64,000 nucleotides of DNA from an uncultured Bacilli bacterium (GTDB taxonomy: Bacteria; Bacillota_I; Bacilli_A; RF39; UBA660). Location of the stretch: positions 27,222 through 91,221 of the forward strand of contig CAJUHL010000001.1 in assembly GCA_910586425.1 (NCBI GenBank). The letters run 5' to 3'. A program made the position numbers and the translations under genes. Below the pieces are notes generated by a model. That model was not told the DNA's origin, did not search any database, and was given only the letters and a program-made list of their open reading frames with translations. This document shows, in pieces, positions 52,240 through 60,003 of this stretch. Position 1 is the first letter of the stretch, and the number at the start of each line of letters is the position of its first letter.

Positions 52240-52273
52240 GTTCATTATAAATGACACTGTTTGTCAGTGTCAA
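52240..52273 (-). promoter_or_regulatory. Exporter promoter with palindromic operator
   Basis: On the - strand: -35 TTGACA (52273-52268), 18-base spacer, -10 TATAAT (52249-52244). A near-perfect palindrome TGACACTG-tttgt-CAGTGTCA (52252-52272) fills the spacer and overlaps the -35. This is the typical layout of a TetR/MarR-family drug-responsive operator. No TetR or MarR gene is in the window, so the regulator acts in trans. Confidence 0.8.
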
Positions 52274-52329
52274 TCATTTTCCATAATTTTACAAATTTTC
52301 ATGATAATAGTCATCCATTTTTCCTCTTT

Positions 52330-52935
52330 TTATTTAAGAGATTTTAAATTGTTTTCTAATACTTTATTTACTTTTTTTAAGGTTTCTTCAATGAGACCTG
52401 AATTGTCAATCATATTTTGTGGTTCTATTTTTCTTTTTTGAATATTTTCTAAACTAAAATCAGTTGCGTCTGCTAAAAACCTTCTACACATTTCAGCGTA
52501 TTTTGGATTTTGTTGTATTTTTTCTCTATCCAAAGCACGTTGTAAGCGGATACCATCATCCATTTGTAATAAAATCGGTAAAATATTTTCTTCTCCATAA
52601 TAAGATACAAATTGATCATACCCTACTAATGTATTAATCGTAATATAATGATATGATTGTAAGTCGATATTTTGTGCTCCTGTAAAATAATGCCAAGGAC
52701 CATATATTGTTTGGTATGTTCTTAATTCTACAATTTGATTTTGTTGTTGCATTTTTTGCATTTGCTCTAACGTTTTAAAATAGTATTCTTTCCCTTCCAT
52801 CTCACCATCTCGTATTGGTCGTGTTGTACATGGCGTTATGTTTTGTAGTTCATAAGGATTTTCTTCTATTAATTTTGTATATATGGTATCTTTTCCACTG
52901 CCACTTGCTCCCATTAATATAACTATCTTTCCCAT
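52330..52935 (-). CDS. Guanylate kinase-like nucleoside monophosphate kinase
   Basis: 201 aa with a P-loop VILMGASGSGKDTIYTKL, a GMP-binding-like CTTRPIRDGEMEGKEYYF, and LQMDDGIRLQRALDRE. It lacks the usual RAPRxGE text exactly as in gmk but keeps TTRPIRDGE. It is a paralogue of gmk, perhaps with another substrate. Such genes occur as extra copies in gut Bacillota. Standalone, start ATG 52935. Confidence 0.85.
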   Translation of the reverse strand: MGKIVILMGASGSGKDTIYTKLIEENPYELQNITPCTTRPIRDGEMEGKEYYFKTLEQMQKMQQQNQIVELRTYQTIYGPWHYFTGAQNIDLQSYHYITINTLVGYDQFVSYYGEENILPILLQMDDGIRLQRALDREKIQQNPKYAEMCRRFLADATDFSLENIQKRKIEPQNMIDNSGLIEETLKKVNKVLENNLKSLK

Positions 52936-53146
52936 AAAACCTCCTGTTTACCTATTATACTAAATTGCATATGCGTTTTCAAGAATCTACGTTTGTTTAA
53001 TCAATGCTTTGCTTTGTAAAATGGAATAAAATCATTTTGACTTTCATTTATAATTAGCATTTCACTTTCTAATATTTGATGGCGTTTATCTTTTTTAAAA
53101 TGGTGTTTCAATTAAAAAGATTTATTGGGAAACCAATATTTATGGG
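52936..53146. other. Intergenic stretch with a possible ORF fragment
   Basis: On the - strand a short open stretch (53004-53112) reads HHFKKDKRHQILESEMLII...FIPFYKAKH before a stop, without a start codon or ribosome site. It may be a gene remnant. Nothing else is seen. Confidence 0.25.
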
Positions 53147-53884
53147 TTAATTCATCGCTGCTCCATCGACAGATAAAATAACACCTGTAATATAATTTGC
53201 CAAATCACTTGCCAAGAATAAAAAGGCATTGGCGATATCTCTTGGTTCTGCCATCCGTTTCATTGGGATAGATTGAATGAGAGGCTCTATTATTTCCTTT
53301 GGTAAGGATGCTACCATATCGGTTTTGGTAATCCCTGGGGCAACGGCATTGACACGAATTTGAAATGGGGCAAGCTCACGAGCTAATGATTTGGTCATGC
53401 CATTGACTGCAAATTTACTGGTTGGGTACCCTACACCAGAGGGCTGTCCATACAAACTGACCATTGAGCTAGTATTTAAGATGACACCACCTTTGTTTTT
53501 TTTCATATATGGAACAACAGCTTTGATCATATGAAATATCCCATGAACATTTAAGTGCATAATTGCCTCAAATTCCTCCACACTGGTATCTTCTATCTTT
53601 TTATTCGCGGAAATTCCTGCATTATTCACTACAATATCTATGTGTTGATACGTTTCTATAATTTCATCAATCATTTTTTGAATTTCATCAATGTTGTTTA
53701 AATTGGGCCAATACCCACTTACTTCTAATCCTTCTTGTTTTAATTGCGTGATTGTTTTTTCTACTGACTCTTGTTTGGATCCCAGTAAAATGACCCTTGC
53801 CTTATTTTCACAAAAAACACGCACAACTTCAAGACCAATTCCTCGTGTCCCACCTGTTACAACCGCAACTTTTCCTTCTAACAT
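53147..53884 (-). CDS. Short-chain dehydrogenase/reductase (FabG-like)
   Basis: 245-aa NAD(P)-dependent oxidoreductase. Nucleotide-binding VTGGTRGIGLEV, NNAG (VVNNAGIS), catalytic Ser in NTSSMVSLYG, Y-x3-K in GYPTSKFAVNG, and PGITKTDM. Classical SDR close to 3-oxoacyl-ACP reductase; but no fatty-acid genes are near, so the substrate is open. Start ATG 53884 after AAAGGAAG. Confidence 0.9.
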   Translation of the reverse strand: MLEGKVAVVTGGTRGIGLEVVRVFCENKARVILLGSKQESVEKTITQLKQEGLEVSGYWPNLNNIDEIQKMIDEIIETYQHIDIVVNNAGISANKKIEDTSVEEFEAIMHLNVHGIFHMIKAVVPYMKKNKGGVILNTSSMVSLYGQPSGVGYPTSKFAVNGMTKSLARELAPFQIRVNAVAPGITKTDMVASLPKEIIEPLIQSIPMKRMAEPRDIANAFLFLASDLANYITGVILSVDGAAMN

Positions 53885-53965
53885 TTTTTTCTTCCTTTCC
53901 TATTTTTCTTATTATAACATGTATTTTAACGTATTTGGAAAATGAAAACTTAATTTCAATGAAAA

Positions 53966-53982
53966 AAGACCAAATTGGTCTT
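53966..53982 (-). terminator. Intrinsic terminator
   Basis: AAGACCAA / TTGGTCTT palindrome with a T-run on the - strand, touching the stop of the zinc-ribbon gene. Confidence 0.7.
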
Positions 53983-54340
53983 ATCCTTTCTTTTTTTGGT
54001 ATGTATGATTACATGATTTACATACAATTTCCATTTCATATTGTTTTAATTTTGGTTCCAATAAGGTAATTAATGGTTCTTGATCTTTTGGGCAACAAAG
54101 TCTATTTTTAATTATAATTAATGCATCCCCACAATCAGTACCTTCCTTACTATCTACAAATTCTAATGTTGCACTTCCTATACTTCCACAATTACATTGA
54201 TAATTTAAATTTATATAATCATATGTAGAATAACATAAATAACCTATATTTTCATTACAGTTGGTACAATACATCCATCCACCGTAATTGGTTGCTAATT
54301 TGGTATGAACCAATTGTTTATTTTTTAATACTCTTGCCAT
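53981..54340 (-). CDS. Zinc-ribbon protein, unknown (119 aa)
   Basis: Soluble protein with four Cys pairs: YCTNCNEN, YQCNCGS, LCCPKD and IVCKSCNHTY, so probably two zinc-binding ribbons. N-terminal ARVLKNKQLVHTKLATNYGGWMYC. No enzymatic motif. It lies 6 bases downstream of the Cdd1-like gene, in the same operon as the ABC-F gene. Confidence 0.7.
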   Translation of the reverse strand: MARVLKNKQLVHTKLATNYGGWMYCTNCNENIGYLCYSTYDYINLNYQCNCGSIGSATLEFVDSKEGTDCGDALIIIKNRLCCPKDQEPLITLLEPKLKQYEMEIVCKSCNHTYQKKKG

Positions 54341-54346
54341 TTTATT

Positions 54347-54616
54347 TCACTCCTCACTATGGTATTCTTTTTCTTTCCAATACCACCATTTTAGTTTTTC
54401 ACTTTCCCATATTGTATGTTCTGCATAATACACTGCCATGCGAAACACATATAGTTGACATTTGTCTTCTTGATATCCTTTTAAGTTACAGTCGTCCAAA
54501 TAAAGTTTTTCAGGATTTTTACCTTTCAAATCTTCTACACAAGTAATTCCAAGTTTCAATAAATCTTGCTTGGTATTTTTTCCAATATAAGGAATGGTTA
54601 GTAAATCTGTTTTCAT
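54347..54616 (-). CDS. Cdd1-like helix-hairpin-helix protein
   Basis: 89 aa. Helix-hairpin-helix start LLTIPYIGKNTKQDLLKLGITCVEDLKGKNPEKLY, then DDCNLKGYQEDKCQLYVFRMAVYYAE, matching the Pathogenicity-locus (Cdd1) family of small proteins. Between the ABC-F gene (20 bases upstream) and a zinc-ribbon gene, all in one direction. Role unknown. Confidence 0.85.
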   Translation of the reverse strand: MKTDLLTIPYIGKNTKQDLLKLGITCVEDLKGKNPEKLYLDDCNLKGYQEDKCQLYVFRMAVYYAEHTIWESEKLKWWYWKEKEYHSEE

Positions 54617-54636
54617 TGGTATATTCCTTTCACAGA

Positions 54637-56127
54637 CTAATTCTTTTTTTCAAGTCCATTTGGTTTTAATTCATAAACAATATCAATTACTTCTTCTATG
54701 TATTTTCGGTCATGCGACACACTAATAATGGTTCCTCCAAAGTTTTTCAATACTGTACGAATGACAGGGGCAGATAGTGGACTTACATTTCTTGTTGGCT
54801 CATCCAATATCAGTACATTGCATTTTTCCAGTACTAGTTTTACCAACAATAACTTCGCTTTGGTTCCATTGCTCAAATCACTGATTTTTCCTGTCATTTC
54901 TTCTTTGGTAAACTTCATATTTCCTAAATACATTCTTACACTTGCTTCTTCTGGTAAAGCTTCTGTGCAAAACGCCAAAACAGTTTGTTGGGGATTGAAT
55001 AACTCTTCATAGGTTTGTGGCATGTATCCTATGCGAAGATCCTCTCTTGTTTTTAACGTTTCATAGATTTGTTTCAATAAAGTCGTTTTCCCAACACCAT
55101 TTTTTCCAATGATACATATATGTACATTTCCAATGATTTCTAGGTGTATATTTTTGGATAACAGACGATTGGTTTTTAATTTTGAAAGATCCAGATTCAA
55201 AATCACTTTATTTTTAGGGATTCCTATTTTTTCAAAATAGAAATGAATTTCCTCTTCCACATCTGGAATTTCAGTGCGTTCCATTTGGTTCATTTTCTTT
55301 TCCTGTGATTTTAATGTATGCATTTTCTTTTTTAATACTTTTGCACCATGAGGATCTGCCCTTGTAATTGTATTCTGTTGGTATTCTACTTTCTGCATAA
55401 TTTTTTTTAGTTTTTCCTGTTTTTTTTGATATTCTCTTTTTTCAAATACTGCCATTTGTGTTTGTTTTTCTAATTTTTGTTTTCGCATTTCTACATAGGT
55501 TTGATAATCAACATTTAAAAGCGTATGCTTGCATTCTGTTTTATGTTTCGTTTGTTCTATGTGTAAAATACGATTGGCAGTACGTGACAACAGTGTTTCA
55601 TCGTGAGAAATAAATAAAATAGGTTTGTCAATTTGGTTGAGAAACTGTTCTAACCATTCTAATGTTTCTATATCCAAATCATTGGTAGGCTCATCCAAAA
55701 ATAAGATATCATAATCTTCTATCAGAAGTCTTAAGATTTGAACTTTTACTTTTTCTCCACCAGATAAAACACCCATGGATTGTTCCAATATTGTATCATT
55801 TAGTTTGAGTTGTGCCAAATATTGATATAAATGATGTGTATGGTTATAAAAAGACTGATTGTTTGGGAATAAATATTCATAAACTGTTTTCTTTGTACAT
55901 TCTTCATTCAGGGATTGTTCTAAATAACCAATACTTCCTTTGGAATGAATGGTCCCTGTTACATTTGCATAATGACAGATTCCAAGTAAACATTTTAGTA
56001 AAGTAGACTTCCCATTACCCTCTTCGCCAATGACTGCTAATTTATCTTTTTTATTTAAAGTAAACGATAACGATTGAATGAAGTATCTTGTATGAATTTG
56101 GATACTTACATCATTCACTTCTAACAT
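54637..56127 (-). CDS. ABC-F family ATPase, possible antibiotic-resistance type
   Basis: 496 aa with two ATPase domains and no membrane segments: Walker A GEEGNGKST and GKNGVGKTT, signatures LSGGEKVKVQ and LSNGTKAKLL, Walker B DILFLDEPTNDLD and NVLILDEPTRNVS. The interdomain linker is Lys/Gln-rich (KREYQKKQEKLKKIMQ). ABC-F proteins act on the ribosome; the Vga/Lsa/Msr branch displaces antibiotics. Start ATG 56127 after AAGGAGG. The leader upstream carries small ORFs and alternative hairpins, as inducible resistance genes do. Confidence 0.87.
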   Translation of the reverse strand: MLEVNDVSIQIHTRYFIQSLSFTLNKKDKLAVIGEEGNGKSTLLKCLLGICHYANVTGTIHSKGSIGYLEQSLNEECTKKTVYEYLFPNNQSFYNHTHHLYQYLAQLKLNDTILEQSMGVLSGGEKVKVQILRLLIEDYDILFLDEPTNDLDIETLEWLEQFLNQIDKPILFISHDETLLSRTANRILHIEQTKHKTECKHTLLNVDYQTYVEMRKQKLEKQTQMAVFEKREYQKKQEKLKKIMQKVEYQQNTITRADPHGAKVLKKKMHTLKSQEKKMNQMERTEIPDVEEEIHFYFEKIGIPKNKVILNLDLSKLKTNRLLSKNIHLEIIGNVHICIIGKNGVGKTTLLKQIYETLKTREDLRIGYMPQTYEELFNPQQTVLAFCTEALPEEASVRMYLGNMKFTKEEMTGKISDLSNGTKAKLLLVKLVLEKCNVLILDEPTRNVSPLSAPVIRTVLKNFGGTIISVSHDRKYIEEVIDIVYELKPNGLEKKN

Positions 56128-56263
56128 ATTATGCCTCCTTATTTTGGCATAATCCAAGTTTATGCCAGACTTATTTTTGTAATATTCTCATGTTCTCACC
56201 TCTTTATTTCATGGGATTGGCAGTCTTATATAATTTTTTATCCATAACTGTTACTTTATTATA
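56128..56263 (-). promoter_or_regulatory. ABC-F leader: small ORFs and competing hairpins
   Basis: On the - strand: -10 TATAAT (56263-56258), a 13-codon ORF (56245-56204, MDKKLYKTANPMK), a 6-codon ORF (56191-56171, MRILQK) with GAGGTGAG site, then TTGGCATAA-type segments. Segment 1 TGGCATAA (56167-56160) pairs with segment 2 TTATGCCA (56152-56145), but segment 2 can pair instead with GGCATAA (56135-56129), which includes part of the AAGGAGG ribosome site. Segment 0 TGCCA (56222-56218) inside the first ORF can pair with segment 1. This is the plan of an erm-like translational attenuator. Confidence 0.6.
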
Positions 56264-56325
56264 TCATAAATTTCATTGCATATAAAGATATCAAAAAAGT
56301 TGGCTTTGATTTTATCCAATCAAAA

Positions 56326-56350
56326 ACAAATTCATACTTGAACTTGTTTT
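56326..56350 (-). terminator. Intrinsic terminator
   Basis: AACAAGTTCA-agta-TGAATTTGTT (one G-U) and a T-run on the - strand, after the thioredoxin-like gene. Confidence 0.7.
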
Positions 56351-56957
56351 ATTTATTACAGTCAGTACACATATTAAGTGATTTAAAAACTACCTGCATA
56401 TCATTTCTTAATTTTTCTTTTAATGAATTCACTTCTTCTTCTGTCCAATATTCTTTTGGATTTTGTAAGCCATGCGTATCTTTAGAAGTTTCATGATCAT
56501 TTCCAATGATTTCTCCATTTACATGAAATGACACATTGGGAACATAAATCCATTCTTGTCCTTCAGCATTATACTGAAGATAGCCATGTAAAAGTGTAAT
56601 CAATTGATAGTATTTTTCCATATTTTCTTCTTTGACTTGCTTGGTATTACAGTAATAAATTTTTTCAATTCCTACTTCTTTGGCCACTTCATTTAGATAT
56701 AATACATAAGCTTGGCACCAGGGGCATTCTGGATATCCTAGATAAACAACCCCTGTTCCATGTTCCATAATTTGAATAATTTCATCTACTGTTTTATATA
56801 TAAATACATTATCGTTTCCTACTGATTGATATTCATTTGCGAATTTTTCCGCATCTGTTATTGTATTGATTTTATCTTTATGGAATAAAAAATATCCGCC
56901 AAATGTGAAAAAAGCAATGACAATGATTGTAAGTATTATGATTTGATTTTTTTTCAT
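56349..56957 (-). CDS. Membrane-anchored thioredoxin-like protein
   Basis: 202 aa: N-terminal helix (IIILTIIVIAFFTFGGYFLF) and a thioredoxin-fold domain with redox motif GYPECPWCQAYVLYLNEVAKE (CPWC), later YVPNVSFHVNGEIIG (cis-Pro region). A CTDC-like pair near the C-terminus (NMCTDCNK) is unusual and could be a second redox pair. Probably extracytoplasmic disulfide exchange or a peroxiredoxin-like role. Confidence 0.82.
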   Translation of the reverse strand: MKKNQIIILTIIVIAFFTFGGYFLFHKDKINTITDAEKFANEYQSVGNDNVFIYKTVDEIIQIMEHGTGVVYLGYPECPWCQAYVLYLNEVAKEVGIEKIYYCNTKQVKEENMEKYYQLITLLHGYLQYNAEGQEWIYVPNVSFHVNGEIIGNDHETSKDTHGLQNPKEYWTEEEVNSLKEKLRNDMQVVFKSLNMCTDCNK

Positions 56958-57009
56958 TTTATTTCCTCCTACTTGTTATTGTAGCGAAATTTGTATGTTT
57001 TTGCAATCA

Positions 57010-57064
57010 AAAAAGGGTTGAAAAAACTCAACTTAAAGTTGAATAATTTTGTTGAGTTAAATTT
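57010..57064 (-). terminator. Inverted repeat/terminator after the XRE gene
   Basis: AACTCAAC ... GTTGAGTT long stem containing an inner AACTT-AAAGTT arm; on the - strand it is followed by TTTTTT. Confidence 0.6.
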
Positions 57065-57759
57065 TATTTTGAACAACTTTCTAATTTCAAAGGTATTTTA
57101 TAAGTAACTGTTTTGTCATTAAAATCAGTAGCATTTATAGATAAATACAAGCTATTTTCTTTATATTCTTTACAAGTTTTTTCATAATTATCTATGGATA
57201 AAGTTATATTTTGTAAAAATTCTTCTAATTTTATTTTTTCATGATCTGATTTAAAAGAAGCAACTTTCGCTTCCATATTATTATAGGATTCATATAAAAT
57301 ACATTCTATTTGTTTATACTCTTCTGTATCATCTCCACCACAATATTTAATATTATTAATATAGATAGCGGATTTCTTTTTATTATAAGAAATATTACCT
57401 GAAATATTAAAGTTTTTACATTCGGTTGATAGAGTCTTAAACTGAAAGTCGTCTTGTTGGAAAGATTTAACAACAATTATAATCAACATACATAAAATAA
57501 TTACGATTAATAAACAAAATATTAGATATGATTTTTTCTTACTATTTTTTTGATATTCCCCATTTAAGAGTTCATCCAAACTTATGTCAAAATCATTGCA
57601 AATTTGCTTCATAAGTGATGTATCAGGCATATTTAAAGCATTCTCCCATTTGCTTACTGCCTGATAAGTGACATTATATCTATCTGCAAATTGTTTTTGT
57701 GTTAGATTGTGTTTTTTTCTTATGTCTTTAATAAATTTAGCAACTTTTTCCTGATCCAT
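57064..57759 (-). CDS. XRE regulator with C-terminal membrane-anchored domain
   Basis: 231 aa. XRE HTH at the N-terminus (IRKKHNLTQKQFADRYNVTYQAVSKWENALNMPDTSLMKQICNDFDISLDELLNG split over residues 9-65), one membrane helix (YLIFCLLIVIILCMLIIIVV) and about 125 residues outside, with paired Cys (CKNF, YCGGD, ECILY, TCKEY). Such HTH-TM proteins may sense an external signal. Start ATG 57759 after GGAG; the frame runs on to 57810. Confidence 0.8.
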   Translation of the reverse strand: MDQEKVAKFIKDIRKKHNLTQKQFADRYNVTYQAVSKWENALNMPDTSLMKQICNDFDISLDELLNGEYQKNSKKKSYLIFCLLIVIILCMLIIIVVKSFQQDDFQFKTLSTECKNFNISGNISYNKKKSAIYINNIKYCGGDDTEEYKQIECILYESYNNMEAKVASFKSDHEKIKLEEFLQNITLSIDNYEKTCKEYKENSLYLSINATDFNDKTVTYKIPLKLESCSK

Positions 57760-57844
57760 ATTCTCAACTCCATAAATTTTATTTATTTCATTATAACAAA
57801 AAAAGAACAAATCATAAATACCATATCTTCCAAATTGTAATTGG

Positions 57845-58399
57845 TTAATATCTGCCTTTATATTCTGCTCTTGCTAAAGTAACTATTTTATCAATAAATT
57901 CTTTTTTACCTTCAGTATATAAATCTCTATTAAGTTTGCATTTATTCAATAATCTTAATTTTAGTGCTTCATATTCTTTGGCTTTTAATTGATTCTCATT
58001 AAGATAATCTCTAAAGTACAATTCATCACAATCACCATACTGTTTTATATGGATATGAAACACATTATCAGCATAACCATTTATCGTATATCCTTTATTA
58101 AATGAAATTTTATTTATACTTTCATTCATTAGAATATAATTATTGTTAAGTAGTATATTTTTTACTGCATCTTTATCATCAAAATCTATTTCTATTAAAA
58201 TATCAATAATTGGTTTTGTTTTTATATTTATAATTGAAGTGCTTCCAATATGACTTATTCTGATGATATCATTATCTAACAAAGATTTTAAATTTTTTTC
58301 TTCCTCTAAATAAATATTTTTAAAGGTATCAGTATAATCTTTGAATGTTATTGGAAACAACTCCCACAGCTGTTCTAAACTCATATCTTCTAATTTCAT
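57845..58399 (-). CDS. GrpB family nucleotidyltransferase-like protein
   Basis: 184 aa with a nucleotidyltransferase-like core: ISHIGSTSIINIKTKPIIDILIEID (the conserved HIGST-S ... KPxID), FHIHIKQYGDCDELYFRDYL, and a C-terminal helix of YEALKLRLLNK. GrpB/UPF0157 family; substrate unknown, sometimes near antibiotic-modifying genes. AGGGGAAC ribosome site. Part of an accessory patch. Confidence 0.85.
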   Translation of the reverse strand: MKLEDMSLEQLWELFPITFKDYTDTFKNIYLEEEKNLKSLLDNDIIRISHIGSTSIINIKTKPIIDILIEIDFDDKDAVKNILLNNNYILMNESINKISFNKGYTINGYADNVFHIHIKQYGDCDELYFRDYLNENQLKAKEYEALKLRLLNKCKLNRDLYTEGKKEFIDKIVTLARAEYKGRY

Positions 58400-58761
58400 A
58401 AAGTTCCCCTCTATTATTATTTATTCATATAGTATTTTTATTTTTAAAAATATTGCATTTTGTGAGTGTCTTTTTATAAGTTCTTAAATAGCGTTATAAT
58501 CTGTATTTATAAGCGTTTACGGTGTTTTTGTTTTTGAAGGATATTTTTATAAATTATTATAATTTCTTATGTTTTCACTTTCTCAAGTAGTAAATTAGTA
58601 GTAAAAATTTTTAAAAAGATTAATTTAAATGTAAAAATATGGTATTGCATAGTATCGAAAATATCTTTATGAGCGAGATTAGTGGCGTAGCTACTAAAGC
58701 CCTCGCCATAATAAGGATAGTATTACCCTTATTATGTAGCATGAAGCATGTAGCACTTTCT
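58400..58761. other. Gene-free stretch with two GC-richer hairpins
   Basis: No ORF. At 58673-58706, GCGAG-at-TAGT ... ACTA...CTCGC forms a stem. At 58709-58735, ATAATAAGG ... CCTTATTAT forms another. They lie just downstream of the HD-domain gene, but lack a T-run, so they are not a clear terminator. They may be an unrecognised small RNA or a repeat element. Confidence 0.35.
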
Positions 58762-59385
58762 TTATTTAATTTTAGTTATAATGGCTTTTAATCTTTCAAA
58801 AAAATTTTCTTTATTGTTTAAAAGATACTGTAATTCTTTTAAGTAATTATTATAATCAGTATTTTCTACAAAGAAATTAGCATATCCATCAATTCCAAAC
58901 TTTTTTAATGTATGTTGATAACATTCCTCAATTGTTTCTTTCTCACTAAGTTTATTAAAGTGTGTGATGCTATAAAGATAAATTCTTTTTAATGAATCGT
59001 CAACATCAATGTTTCTATCTGCAGATGATAATAGTTTTCCATAAATACTTCTAGGTTCTCTATCTAATGAAGCTCTATGATCTTCTATTGCTTCTTTCAT
59101 TATTATTAAATTCTCATTACTAAAAAATTTGTTTAAGTAAATATCATTATACATAATTTGAGCAGAAACTATTTCATGATTTTTATAATCTATATGATAA
59201 CCAATATCATGATATGCTGCTATTACATAAAGCATGTTATTATCAACATCCATATTTTTACTTAATTTAGAACATCTATTAATAACATATTTTATATGCT
59301 CTATTTGATGTCCTTTATCGTTCAAAATATATTGAGGAAATATACTATGTTCAACATATCTTTTTAATTCTTCATTCACATTCAT
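58762..59385 (-). CDS. HD-domain phosphohydrolase
   Basis: 207 aa. HD motif: KGHQIEHIKYVINRCSKLS (first His), VIAAYHDIGYHIDY (HD), and EDHRAS, with the later SSADRNIDVDDSLKR. All metal-binding residues appear present, so a phosphohydrolase with a nucleotide or (p)ppGpp-like substrate is likely. Start ATG 59385 after GGAGAT. Standalone; the TA-like locus is upstream on the other strand. Confidence 0.85.
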   Translation of the reverse strand: MNVNEELKRYVEHSIFPQYILNDKGHQIEHIKYVINRCSKLSKNMDVDNNMLYVIAAYHDIGYHIDYKNHEIVSAQIMYNDIYLNKFFSNENLIIMKEAIEDHRASLDREPRSIYGKLLSSADRNIDVDDSLKRIYLYSITHFNKLSEKETIEECYQHTLKKFGIDGYANFFVENTDYNNYLKELQYLLNNKENFFERLKAIITKIK

Positions 59386-59457
59386 TAATTCATCTCCATA
59401 GCAATAATTTATAAATTATATAAGTAACTTTAAGTTTATAAAAATTAGTATGTTCAC

Positions 59458-59547
59458 TTGTTTTTATCTATCACTAATAGTATAATATAATCAGGAATAT
59501 TTAGTTAGTTTGGGTACTATTCTCCTTTACTTTTAAAGTGGAAGGAG
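59458..59547 (+). promoter_or_regulatory. Promoter and SD-masking hairpin of a short peptide gene
   Basis: -35 TTGTTT (59458-59463), 17-base spacer, -10 TATAAT (59481-59486). A hairpin CTCCTT-ta-CTTT ... AAAG-tgg-AAGGAG (59522-59547) buries the strong AAGGAGG ribosome site of the ORF at 59556. The 5' end GGTACTATTC (59513-59522) can pair with GAATAGTACC (59673-59682) beyond the stop. Confidence 0.65.
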
Positions 59548-59555
59548 GTGAAATT

Positions 59556-59648
59556 ATGAGAAAGAAAGACGAATATCTTTGTACTATCATAATACTCCTT
59601 ATTATTGTGATTTTAGTCATTTTAATAAAAATAGTACCAACTGTTTAA
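59556..59648 (+). CDS. Hydrophobic 30-aa peptide, type I toxin candidate
   Basis: Charged start (MRKKDEYLC) and one hydrophobic helix (TIIILLIIVILVILIKIV). Ribosome site AAGGAGG 8 bases upstream but enclosed in a hairpin. A full promoter lies upstream and a terminator 25 bases after the stop. Compact gene, structured leader, masked ribosome site and 5'-3' complementarity are the pattern of type I toxins (hok, fst, tisB types). Antisense RNA is not evident: a weak - strand TTGTCG...TAAAAC candidate exists in the terminator region. The alternative is a small regulatory membrane peptide. Confidence 0.5.
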   Translation: MRKKDEYLCTIIILLIIVILVILIKIVPTV

Positions 59649-59671
59649 GTCGGTACTAATACTGTTTTAAT

Positions 59672-59714
59672 GGAATAGTACCTAACTCGACAAAACTAGG
59701 TATTCCTTTTTTAT
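59672..59714 (+). terminator. Intrinsic terminator
   Basis: GGAAT-agt-ACCTA / TAGGTATTCC stem with 12-base loop and a T-run (59707-59713). The left arm contains GAATAGTACC, which is complementary to the 5' end of the toxin-like mRNA. Confidence 0.8.
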
Positions 59715-59754
59715 TTTATGCAAATTTTCTTGCTAAATACATAATAACATAAAA

Positions 59755-59779
59755 AAGGACTTTTGACAAGTCCCTTATC
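59755..59779 (-). terminator. Intrinsic terminator downstream of tRNA-Met
   Basis: GGACTT / AAGTCC stem with 5-base loop; on the - strand followed by TTTTTT. Confidence 0.75.
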
Positions 59780-59813
59780 TTAAGTCCGAAAAAGTTCGAA
59801 CAGATTTTGCAAT

Positions 59814-59890
59814 TGGTAGCGCCGGGGAGATTCGAACTCTCGACCTATCGGGTATGAACCGATTGCTCTAGCCAACTGAGCTACAGCGCC
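59814..59890 (-). tRNA. tRNA-Met (CAT)
   Basis: 77-base cloverleaf with encoded CCA. Acceptor GGCGCTG / CGGCGCT with two G-U pairs, D-arm GCTC...GAGC, anticodon stem ATCGG/CCGAT with loop TTCATAC (anticodon CAT), T-loop TTCGAAT. The G1-U72 pair argues against a formyl-initiator. An elongator Met (or tRNA-Ile2 with modified C) is likely. The T-stem GAGAG/CTCCC shows one A-C mismatch. Confidence 0.95.
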
Positions 59891-60003
59891 ATTTCAACCA
59901 AGCAATATAATAATATCATAATAGCTTGGTTTTGACAATACTTTTTTTCTATTTTTAATATATATCAAATTTATTATAAGATTAATTTATATTTGACTAC
60001 CCA

